Of a stretch of DNA of 5,876 nucleotides, positions 1-4,974 are shown piece after piece. Each line of letters opens with the position of its first letter. Position 1 is the stretch's first letter. The translations under genes were made by a program, and so were the position numbers. The stretch lies in contig NZ_JH604924.1 in NCBI RefSeq assembly GCF_000250875.1, positions 2,330 to 8,205 on the forward strand. Direction: 5' to 3'. Source of the DNA: Sutterella parvirubra YIT 11816. Lineage in GTDB: Bacteria > Pseudomonadota > Gammaproteobacteria > Burkholderiales > Burkholderiaceae_F. The notes under the pieces are model-generated. The model was given only the letters and a program-made list of their open reading frames with translations. It made no database searches and was not told where the DNA came from.

Positions 1-92
1 CGGATGCGTCGACCGACCATCGGCCCAACCGGCACCTTCAGCCCCCGCCGACCGCTTCCCGGCGTTGAGCACACGCGGCCCGACCAATCATG

Positions 93-97
93 AGGAG
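93..97 (+). promoter_or_regulatory. Ribosome binding site of the C69 peptidase gene
   Basis: AGGAG lies 10 nt before the ATG at 108. It decides the start. An in-frame ATG at 90 overlaps this Shine-Dalgarno sequence and would add six residues (MRRKLA) ahead of an otherwise normal signal peptide. That upstream ATG has no ribosome binding site of its own. Confidence 0.85.
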
Positions 98-107
98 AAA
101 ACTCGCC

Positions 108-1943
108 ATGAAGACCATCTTCAAGCAATCGATCATCGCCGCGGCGGCGCTCTTTGCGGCCGCCGGCACCGCCCAGGCCTGCAGCACGCTCATCATCGGG
201 AAGGCGCTCTCGGAAACCGGAAACATCATTGTGGCGCACAATGAGGACAATGGTGGACGTTTATTCAATCTTCAGCACTATGTGCCTAGCGCCAAGCACA
301 AAGATGGCGAAATGATCAAGTTCGAAAAGAACGCCGCCGCGATCCCGCAGGTGAAGGAAACGCTGGGCTTCTATTGGACGCAGACGTTCGTGCCGGACGG
401 CGCGTCCTTCGCGGACGGCTTCTTCAACGACGCGGGCGTCGCGATCGCCACCAACTGGTGCGGCGAGATCTTCGACGCCGACCGCATGGAGGTGAAGGAC
501 GGCGGCATTGGCTACGGCATCCGCCGCATCGTCGCCGAACGCGCGCACTCGGCCCGCGAAGCGGTCGAGATCGCGACGAAGCTCTTGGAAGAGTACGGCT
601 ACTTCCACGACGGCCGTACGTACACGTTCGCCGACGCGAACGAAGCCTGGCAGCTCGCCATCCATCAGGGGAACTCCTGGGCCGCGCACAAGATCGCGGA
701 CGACGAGGTGATCTACATTCCCAACGTCTTCACGATGGACAAGGTCGACCTCAAGGACACGGAACGCTGGATGGTCGAACCCGGTCAGGTCGAGCGCGCG
801 ACGAAGGACGGGCGCTTCGACCCGAAGAAGGACCGGTACTTCAACTGGCGGAAGATCGTCGCGCCCGAGAGCATCCGCGCCGAGCGCTGGAACGCGAACC
901 GCAACGTGATCGCTTGGAAGTTCCTGACCGGCACCGAGATGAACGATCCCGAACAGTTCCCGTATTCGGTCAAGACCGCGAAGAAGCTGGGCGTCAAGGA
1001 CGCGATGACGCTTCTGCGCCTCCACGAAGACACGATCGGCGAAGAGCAGCAGCTCTACCACTCGGCCTCGGAAGGCATCTGCCGCACGACCTCGCACGAC
1101 TCGATCGTCTACAACCTCACGAAGGATCCCACGCTCACCGAAGCCTGGAAGACGGTGGGCCGCCCCTGCCAGTCGGTCTACGTGCCGCTCTATCCGTTGG
1201 CCGGTCCCGCGAAGGGCACCGCCTTCCTGGACGGCGCGACGGCGACGAAGGAACACTTCGCGGGCACGCCCGCGATGTTCGACTTCCGCGCGGAATTCAC
1301 GCCGCACAGCGTCTTCTCCGCCGGCACCAACGCGATCGACTACCTGCGCGGCGATGAAATCGCGAAGCGCACGGCGCTGATCGAGAAGGTCGAGGCCGAG
1401 TTCCTGAAGGAACGCTCCGCCATTACCGCCAAGGCGGCGAAGCTCCAAGATGAAGAGCGCCGCGCGTTCCTCCACGACTACAACCAGAAGGCCTACGACA
1501 AGGTGCTGAAGCTGATGGAAGCCGAAAACGCGCGCCTGATGCCCATGAAGGTCGAGATCCTCGCGAAGACCGTCAAGGCCGACGCGGAAGACCTCGTCGA
1601 AATGGTGCTTCTGGGCTCGAAGAACCACGCGGTGAAGGGCTCCAACATGAAGGCGACCCGCGCCGGGATGAGCGCGAACCAGCTGAACTCGACCCGTCAG
1701 TTCTCGGGCTTCGCGCCCGCCGAATCGATGACCTACAAGGACGTGAACGGCGACGGCATCGAAGACGTGGTCTTCGCCTTCAAGGCGAAGGACCTCGCCA
1801 AGGGTGCGGTGCCGGGTGCTCTGATGGACCTTTGGCTCTACACGCAGGTGAACGGCCACCGCGTCGTGGGCTTCGACGTGGTGCCGGTCGAAACCAAGGA
1901 AGTGAAGACGGGCGAATCCCGCGACGGGAAGCATCTCCTTTGA
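108..1943 (+). CDS. Exported C69-family dipeptidase (PepD-like Ntn hydrolase)
   Basis: The 611-residue product is a secreted peptidase of family C69, whose known members cleave dipeptides or short peptides using an N-terminal cysteine nucleophile. Residues 1-24 form a Sec signal peptide (basic start, Ala-rich core, AQA cleavage site), and the next residue is Cys25 in ACSTLIIG. Signal peptidase cleavage would therefore expose the catalytic cysteine. Other family-like features are HNEDNGG (44-50), NDAGVAIATNW (107-117), DANEAW (176-181) with the following aromatic strand, and SEGICRTTSHDS (321-332). Residues 415-490 are a charged, probably helical segment. Near the C-terminus DVNGDGIED (545-553) matches a dockerin or FG-GAP type calcium loop. 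The site is not a lipobox (TAQAC). Location is inferred to be periplasmic or secreted. The gene appears monocistronic, with a terminator at 2031-2070. Family assignment is strong; exact substrate is unknown. Confidence 0.93.
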   Translation: MKTIFKQSIIAAAALFAAAGTAQACSTLIIGKALSETGNIIVAHNEDNGGRLFNLQHYVPSAKHKDGEMIKFEKNAAAIPQVKETLGFYWTQTFVPDGASFADGFFNDAGVAIATNWCGEIFDADRMEVKDGGIGYGIRRIVAERAHSAREAVEIATKLLEEYGYFHDGRTYTFADANEAWQLAIHQGNSWAAHKIADDEVIYIPNVFTMDKVDLKDTERWMVEPGQVERATKDGRFDPKKDRYFNWRKIVAPESIRAERWNANRNVIAWKFLTGTEMNDPEQFPYSVKTAKKLGVKDAMTLLRLHEDTIGEEQQLYHSASEGICRTTSHDSIVYNLTKDPTLTEAWKTVGRPCQSVYVPLYPLAGPAKGTAFLDGATATKEHFAGTPAMFDFRAEFTPHSVFSAGTNAIDYLRGDEIAKRTALIEKVEAEFLKERSAITAKAAKLQDEERRAFLHDYNQKAYDKVLKLMEAENARLMPMKVEILAKTVKADAEDLVEMVLLGSKNHAVKGSNMKATRAGMSANQLNSTRQFSGFAPAESMTYKDVNGDGIEDVVFAFKAKDLAKGAVPGALMDLWLYTQVNGHRVVGFDVVPVETKEVKTGESRDGKHLL

Positions 1944-1963
1944 GGCTTCGCTGACGCTTTCCG

Positions 1964-2011
1964 CGGGCGTGCGGGCTGAGGGTTCCGATGCGGGCTTCAG
2001 GCCCACGCCCG
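1964..2011. other. Long imperfect hairpin downstream of the peptidase gene
   Basis: CGGGCGTG (1964-1971) pairs exactly with CACGCCCG (2004-2011). Past an unpaired C1972, GGGCTGAGG (1973-1981) pairs with CTTCAGGCC (1995-2003) with one G-G mismatch and one G-U pair, leaving a 13-nt loop. No T-run follows on either strand. It may be a 3'-UTR stabiliser or a pause structure rather than an intrinsic terminator. Confidence 0.4.
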
Positions 2012-2030
2012 ACGGGAAGACTTCATCAAG

Positions 2031-2070
2031 AACGGCGTCGTCCGGTTGATCGGGCGGCGCCGTTGGTTTT
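2031..2070 (+). terminator. Intrinsic terminator of the C69 peptidase gene
   Basis: A 14-bp stem pairs 2031-2044 with 2051-2064 around the loop GTTGAT. All pairs are Watson-Crick except two, at T2038/G2057 and T2041/G2054. A TTTT run follows at 2067-2070. Both exceptions are G-U wobbles in plus-strand RNA but would be A-C mismatches in minus-strand RNA. This favours termination of rightward transcription from the peptidase gene, whose stop codon is about 90 bp upstream. Confidence 0.75.
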
Positions 2071-2116
2071 GGAGTGGGTGGAGGAGCTCGGTGTGGCTTC
2101 TCGCCCGCAGGTCGGA

Positions 2117-2599
2117 TCAGTAGAACGGCTCCTGTGGCCTGCCGAGCTCTTCATGCGCGGCGCGGAAGGCGGCGCGGGCGGCGGCCTCGTCCCCGTCGAA
2201 GAGCTCGAGCTTCCAGTGGGTGAGGCCGTCCTTCTTCTTGCGGCCTTCCCAGCGCCTCAGCTGCACGAGCGTCGGCTCGAGCACGAAGCCGTTGCGGCTC
2301 CACTCCGTGTCGTCAGGCGTCAGCCGGGCGTTGACGGTGAGTTCGGTGAAGACCGGTCGGAAGACGTCCGCGTCGCAGATGCCCGCCTGCTCCCACCAGA
2401 GCATCCGGAGGTTGCGGAGCACGGCGCCGGTCTGCATCGGGCCGAAGAGCCGGACGGCCGTTCTCCCCGGGATTTGGGCCCGGAACGCTTGGTCGTCCCC
2501 GCCCCGGGACGCCGCTTCGCGCAGCATGGCGAGCGCGAGGAAGCGGATGGGCTTGTTCTTGGAGAGGAGCCTGTAGGTGGGCGTGGGCGAGTGCGGCAT
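2117..2599 (-). CDS. Hypothetical 160-residue soluble protein
   Basis: I do not recognise this family. The product starts MPHSPTPTYR and ends RPQEPFY. It has no signal peptide or membrane segment, so it is probably cytoplasmic. Visible features are a possible helix at 17-32 (IRFLALAMLREAA), an aromatic patch LRMLWWEQAG (64-73), a single Cys at 75, a basic stretch RRWEGRKKKDG (115-125) followed by the strand-like WKLELFDG (129-136), and an Ala/Glu-rich helix at 137-152. The start is the first in-frame ATG after the upstream gene. No Shine-Dalgarno sequence is visible before it. The open frame continues upstream to 2830, but there it only shadows the repeat gene. It lies 100 bp downstream of the repeat-protein gene on the same strand, so co-transcription is possible, though a strong hairpin stands between. 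It is convergent with the peptidase gene. Ordinary amino-acid composition suggests it is a real gene. Confidence 0.65.
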   Translation of the reverse strand: MPHSPTPTYRLLSKNKPIRFLALAMLREAASRGGDDQAFRAQIPGRTAVRLFGPMQTGAVLRNLRMLWWEQAGICDADVFRPVFTELTVNARLTPDDTEWSRNGFVLEPTLVQLRRWEGRKKKDGLTHWKLELFDGDEAAARAAFRAAHEELGRPQEPFY

Positions 2600-2664
2600 G
2601 GGCGTGGTCGCGGTGATGGTGATGAACGTGGAGGAACGAGGAAGAACGTTGAAGGGCCCGGCGG

Positions 2665-2694
2665 CGGAGGGCTTCAAGCCGTCGAAGCCCTCCG
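2665..2694 (-). terminator. Perfect 11-bp hairpin just after the repeat-protein gene
   Basis: CGGAGGGCTTC and GAAGCCCTCCG form an uninterrupted 11-bp stem around an 8-nt loop. On the minus strand the stem begins 5 nt after the stop codon of the repeat-protein gene. Position and stability fit a terminator or attenuator. The sequence after the stem is CCGCCGGGCCCTTC, not a U-run, so termination may be inefficient or Rho-assisted. It could also act as a 3' stabiliser that sets expression of the downstream 160-residue gene. Confidence 0.5.
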
Positions 2695-2699
2695 AGCGG

Positions 2700-3089
2700 T
2701 CAAGGCCGCCAGCCGGGATACCCGCCGTCGATCCGGTTGGCGCCCGAGGTCGATGAACCGTCGGAGTTGTAATAGGTGTCGCCGATTCTGGTCGAACTCG
2801 AACCGTCGCTGTTGTAGTAGCTGTTCCCAATCCTCGTGGAGCTCGAGCCGTCGGAATGGTAGTAGTTGTTGCCGATCTTGGTGGTCGAGCTCCCGTCCGA
2901 GTGGTAGTAGGTGTTGCCGATGCGGGTGGTGGAAGACCCGTCGGAGTTGTAGTACGAGTTGCCGATCTGGGTGGTGGACGAACCGTCCGAGTGATAGGCC
3001 GTGCCGCCCGCCTGCGCGGCGTTGATGATGCCGAAGGCGAGCAGGGCGGCGAGGATGGCGGTAGTGGTCGCGTGGGGCTTGCTGAACAT
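2700..3089 (-). CDS. Small secreted protein made of 15-residue tandem repeats
   Basis: The 129-residue product has a Sec signal peptide (residues 1-27: basic start, hydrophobic AILAALLAFGII, cleavage after AQA). The mature protein is almost entirely six in-phase copies of a 15-residue unit at 31-45, 46-60, 61-75, 76-90, 91-105 and 106-120. The consensus is YY(N/H)SDGSS(S/T)T(R/K)IGN(S/T). The last copy is degenerate (SSTSGANRI) and a short GGYPGWRP tail follows. There is no Cys, no membrane anchor and no catalytic motif. The regular Tyr, Ile-Gly-Asn and Ser-Asp-Gly-Ser spacing suggests stacked beta turns or a fibrous surface structure, but that is inference. TGAGG 6 nt before the ATG at 3089 fixes the start; the long in-frame upstream extension has no such signal. 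I recall no named family and assign no function. Confidence 0.85.
   Translation of the reverse strand: MFSKPHATTTAILAALLAFGIINAAQAGGTAYHSDGSSTTQIGNSYYNSDGSSTTRIGNTYYHSDGSSTTKIGNNYYHSDGSSSTRIGNSYYNSDGSSSTRIGDTYYNSDGSSTSGANRIDGGYPGWRP
2730..2999 (-). repeat. Six tandem 45-bp coding repeats
   Basis: The units are exactly 45 bp with no indels and encode residues 31-120 of the secreted repeat protein. Protein identity between units is high, while DNA identity is lower. The serine after the Asn or His is written TCG, TCC or AGC in different copies. The Arg/Lys position uses CGC, AAG, AGG and AGA, the last two unusual in such GC-rich sequence. This indicates old duplications kept alike by selection on the protein rather than recent slippage. 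Confidence 0.9.
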
Positions 3090-3095
3090 GGTCGG

Positions 3096-3100
3096 CCTCA
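3096..3100 (-). promoter_or_regulatory. Ribosome binding site of the repeat-protein gene
   Basis: TGAGG on the minus strand lies 6 nt before the ATG at 3089 and selects that start within a much longer open frame. It sits directly next to one arm of an inverted repeat (3102-3122), so folding could influence its access. Confidence 0.7.
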
Positions 3101-3101
3101 A

Positions 3102-3122
3102 GGAGAAGAAAGGTCCTTCTCC
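3102..3122. repeat. 7-bp inverted repeat in the leader of the repeat-protein gene
   Basis: GGAGAAG (3102-3108) and CTTCTCC (3116-3122) are perfect inverted arms separated by 7 nt. The element lies between the proposed -10 box and the ribosome binding site of the minus-strand gene. That suits either a repressor operator at the transcription start or a leader hairpin. Function is inferred only from symmetry and position. Confidence 0.4.
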
Positions 3123-3123
3123 A

Positions 3124-3129
3124 AACATA
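3124..3129 (-). promoter_or_regulatory. Possible -10 box of the repeat-protein gene
   Basis: On the minus strand TATGTT matches four of six positions of the sigma-70 -10 consensus. It lies about 35 nt before the start codon, in a locally AT-richer patch. No good -35 hexamer is found at normal spacing (the bases there are TCACGG). The promoter may therefore need an activator, for which the 11-bp repeats just upstream are candidate sites. Confidence 0.35.
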
Positions 3130-3160
3130 CGGCTTTTCCGCCCGCCCCGTGAGGTTGGTC

Positions 3161-3193
3161 CTTTGCCGCTCCTTGGCCGCTCATTTGCCGCGC
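3161..3193. repeat. Three tandem 11-bp direct repeats, operator-like
   Basis: Read on the plus strand the units are CTTTGCCGCTC, CTTGGCCGCTC and ATTTGCCGCGC, abutting without spacers. Read toward the repeat-protein gene they are GCGCGGCAAAT, GAGCGGCCAAG and GAGCGGCAAAG. An 11-bp period places each copy on the same face of the helix, as in the tandem half-sites of PhoB/OmpR-type response regulators. They lie roughly 45 to 75 bp upstream of the proposed minus-strand start of transcription, a normal place for an activator. The regulator itself is unknown. Confidence 0.5.
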
Positions 3194-3411
3194 CCGCGGC
3201 CGTTCCCTCAGAACCGGTACGATCGCGGCCGTCCGAAATCCTCCCCGAAGCGGCAATCCCCACCGACCCCATTCGCCAACAACCTCCGTCCCGCAGCAGA
3301 TCCGAGAGAACCCCTCCGGCAAACTGCCTAGTGCGTGATGAGACATTTCGCTGAGCCGGAACGACGAGGCGCAAAGGCCGTGCAGAGAGCCTGCGAAGCC
3401 CTCCGCGCGCC
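3194..3411. other. Central part of the 444-bp divergent intergenic region, no gene seen
   Basis: The whole gap between the divergent genes runs from 3090 to 3533. In this central part I see no convincing coding sequence: short frames on both strands are Arg/Ser/Pro-rich, lack ribosome binding sites and look like GC-driven shadows. Two small dyads are visible: GCCGCG-CC-CGCGGC (3187-3200, overlapping the last 11-bp repeat) and TCCGGC/GCCGGA (3315-3320 with 3355-3360, 34-nt loop). Neither has a T-run. No tRNA or recognised riboswitch is visible. Confidence 0.5.
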
Positions 3412-3430
3412 GGGACTTTTTCGAAATCCC
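3412..3430. promoter_or_regulatory. Dyad with TTTCGAAA core upstream of the aminotransferase
   Basis: GGGA (3412-3415) and TCCC (3427-3430) flank the palindrome TTTCGAAA (3419-3426), which is offset a few bases from the centre of the flanking arms. The element overlaps where a -35 box would stand for the candidate -10 at 3437-3442. It could be an operator. This is an inference from symmetry alone. Confidence 0.25.
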
Positions 3431-3436
3431 CCGCCG

Positions 3437-3442
3437 TAGGAT
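3437..3442 (+). promoter_or_regulatory. Weak candidate -10 box for the aminotransferase gene
   Basis: TAGGAT matches four of six -10 consensus positions and would give a leader of about 85 nt. The hexamer at 17-bp spacing (GACTTT) is a poor -35 box. No better plus-strand candidate is evident between 3194 and 3533, so the call is tentative. Confidence 0.25.
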
Positions 3443-3519
3443 GAGAAGACAGGGAGCCGGACTCGGGGCGATGCCTCTCCGACGCCGCGGCTCCGGACCA
3501 TCGAAAGGCATTTCTTGGG

Positions 3520-3524
3520 AAGGA
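3520..3524 (+). promoter_or_regulatory. Ribosome binding site of the aminotransferase gene
   Basis: AAGGA lies 9 nt before the ATG at 3534. It selects that start over the in-frame ATG at 3441, which has no usable Shine-Dalgarno sequence and would place 31 extra residues ahead of the twin-arginine signal. Confidence 0.8.
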
Positions 3525-3533
3525 ACATCGACC

Positions 3534-4685
3534 ATGCCGATTCAACGCCGCAATCTACTGAAGGCGCTGCCCGTCGCGCTCGCGACGGCCTCCGCCGCCT
3601 CCGCCGCCACCAACGTTCTCGCCGCCGCGTCGGCCGCTGCGCCTGCGCCCTCCGCGCAGAACCCGATCCTCGCCTGCTTCAACGAGAACCCGCTCGGTCT
3701 CTCCGCGAAGGCCCGTGAGGCGGTCGCCGAATCCGCCGCGCGCTGCAACCGCTACCCCTTCGCCGCAGTCGAGCAGCTCCGCGCCGCCTGCGCCGCCTTC
3801 ATCGGCGGGAAGCCCGAACAGATCACCCTCTCGCAGGGCTCCGCGGAAGCGATCCGTGCCTCGATCGAAGCCTACAAGACGGAAAACGTCCAGCTCGTCA
3901 TCCCCGAACTCACGTACGGCGACGGTGAGATGTGCGCGGTCCGAAACGGGATCCCCGTCACGAAGGTGAAGATGGGCCCCGACTGGTCGATCGACATCGA
4001 AGGCATGAAGGCCGCGGTCGCGAACCACAAGGGTCCGTCGATCGTCTACTTCGTGAACCCGAACAACCCGACGAGCACGATCGTCGACAGCAAGGTTCTG
4101 AACGACTGGATCCGCTCGAAACCCGCCAACACGATGTTCCTCGTCGACGAAGCCTACGCCGAGTTCGTCGAAGACAAGGCGTTCGTCTCGACGGCGACGC
4201 TCGTTCAGGAAGGGCTCGAGAACGTGATCGTTCTGAAGACCTTCTCGAAGCTCTTCGCCATGGCGGGTCTGCGCCTCGGGTTCGCGTACGCCGCGAAGCC
4301 CGTCGCGGAGAAGGTGCGCAACCACATCGCCTACGACATCTTCCAGAACGTGCCCGCGATCGCGGCCGGTCTCGCGGAACTGAACGACGAAGCGTTCCTG
4401 GCGGAAAGCCGCCGCGTCAACGCCGCCTCGAAGAAGATCATCGTCGAGGCGCTCGCCGGCCTCGGCATGCGCACGCTTCCGTCCCAAACCAACTTCGTCT
4501 TCGCCGAACTTCCCAAGGGCGTGACGCTGGAGGCCTTCGCCGGGGCCTTGAAGGAAAAGTTCGTCATGGTGGGCCGTCCCTTCCCGCCCGCCACGAACTG
4601 GGTCCGCATTTCGATGGTGAGCGAAGCCGATTCGGCCTACATGGCCGAACAGATGAAGGCGCTCCGCGCCGCGAAGAAGATCTGA
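3534..4685 (+). CDS. Tat-exported HisC-like PLP aminotransferase
   Basis: The 383-residue product is a class I/II, fold-type-I aminotransferase closest in motif pattern to histidinol-phosphate aminotransferase (HisC). The N-terminus MPIQRRNLLKALP followed by an Ala-rich core to about residue 42 is a twin-arginine signal, so the enzyme is probably folded with its PLP in the cytoplasm and then exported. Family motifs in order are FNENPLGLS (HisC-type substrate entry), NRYPF, the phosphate-binding region LSQGSAEAI, NPNNPTS (175-181), DEAYAEF (205-211, Asp205 for the pyridine nitrogen), SKLFAMAGLRLGF (238-250, Lys239 for the Schiff base) and NWVRIS with Arg358 for the substrate carboxylate. All catalytic residues are present and length is normal. 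A periplasmic location argues against the histidine-biosynthetic role; the substrate is unknown. The gene is followed by its own terminator and appears monocistronic. Confidence 0.93.
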   Translation: MPIQRRNLLKALPVALATASAASAATNVLAAASAAAPAPSAQNPILACFNENPLGLSAKAREAVAESAARCNRYPFAAVEQLRAACAAFIGGKPEQITLSQGSAEAIRASIEAYKTENVQLVIPELTYGDGEMCAVRNGIPVTKVKMGPDWSIDIEGMKAAVANHKGPSIVYFVNPNNPTSTIVDSKVLNDWIRSKPANTMFLVDEAYAEFVEDKAFVSTATLVQEGLENVIVLKTFSKLFAMAGLRLGFAYAAKPVAEKVRNHIAYDIFQNVPAIAAGLAELNDEAFLAESRRVNAASKKIIVEALAGLGMRTLPSQTNFVFAELPKGVTLEAFAGALKEKFVMVGRPFPPATNWVRISMVSEADSAYMAEQMKALRAAKKI

Positions 4686-4726
4686 TCGGTCGGACTTGAA
4701 TCGCTCCACGTCTGAAACGGGATGGT

Positions 4727-4773
4727 TTCCGAAGCCCGGTGCCTCGATGAGGTGCCAGGCTTCGGAGCGTTTT
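4727..4773 (+). terminator. Intrinsic terminator of the aminotransferase gene
   Basis: CCGAAGCCCGGTGCCTC (4729-4745) pairs with 4749-4765 around a 3-nt loop, with one C-A mismatch and two G-U wobbles. T4728/A4766 and a T4727/G4767 wobble extend the stem. TTTT follows at 4770-4773. It lies about 40 bp after the stop codon and should insulate the next gene. Confidence 0.85.
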
Positions 4774-4894
4774 GGGGGAGTGGAAAAGGTGTGCGGCAGG
4801 GGCGCGGGAAGAGGGGGATGGCCGGAAGTCGCGTGACGGAGTGAGGGCGGTAGACGGTCGGAAACCTCAGCCGGATCAGCATCTTCGCCTACGG

Positions 4895-4903
4895 TGCTAT
4901 AGT
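4895..4903 (+). promoter_or_regulatory. Extended -10 promoter before the regulator-like gene
   Basis: TGCTATAGT contains a TGn extension directly joined to TATAGT, five of six matches to the -10 consensus. The -35 region at normal spacing (ATCAGC) is weak, as is common for extended -10 promoters. Transcription would start near 4910 and give a leader of about 65 nt. That leader is very GC-rich and can fold through CCCGGCCGGG (4915-4924) or GTGGGG/CCCCAC (4924-4929 with 4951-4956). Confidence 0.55.
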
Positions 4904-4962
4904 CGAAGCCGACGCCCGGCCGGGTGGGGACGGAACCCTCCGCGCGCCCGCCCCACACCCCT

Positions 4963-4966
4963 GGAG
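4963..4966 (+). promoter_or_regulatory. Ribosome binding site of the regulator-like gene
   Basis: GGAG lies 8 nt before the ATG at 4975. Upstream in-frame codons reach a TAG stop at 4900-4902, so the protein cannot extend far in this direction. Confidence 0.65.
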
Positions 4967-4974
4967 CCCCAAGC

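Noticed and set aside
65..91. TTGAGC and AATCAT as a sigma-70 promoter for the peptidase gene
   Set aside because: The spacer is only 15 bp and the -10 box would abut the ribosome binding site at 93, leaving no room for a translated leader. The true promoter probably lies left of the window or is not recognisable.
374..1357. 327-residue plus-strand frame
   Set aside because: It is an overlapping-frame shadow inside the peptidase gene with extreme Arg content.
261..2006. 581-residue open frame on the minus strand
   Set aside because: It lies opposite the C69 peptidase gene, is rich in Arg, Val, Asp and His in the way of GC-rich antisense frames, and has no recognisable motif or ribosome binding site.
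1988..3025. 345-residue plus-strand frame
   Set aside because: It runs antisense to both minus-strand genes. Its end is an Arg/Ser/Cys/Trp-rich reading of the 45-bp repeats, and it starts inside a hairpin.
3395..3404. GAAGCCCTCC, the same ten bases as one arm of the hairpin at 2665-2694
   Set aside because: There is no partner arm nearby and no further shared sequence. In DNA of this composition it is most likely chance.
3441..3533. A 31-residue N-terminal extension of the aminotransferase from the ATG at 3441
   Set aside because: It would bury the twin-arginine signal inside the chain and has no Shine-Dalgarno sequence, while the ATG at 3534 has a good one.
3098..3535. 145-residue minus-strand frame in the divergent intergenic region
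   Set aside because: It is Arg/Ser/Pro-rich, has no ribosome binding site, and starts opposite the start codon of the aminotransferase gene. Nothing in it resembles a protein family.
3932..4699. 255-residue plus-strand frame
   Set aside because: It is a frame-shifted shadow of the aminotransferase gene with about one Arg in every four or five residues.
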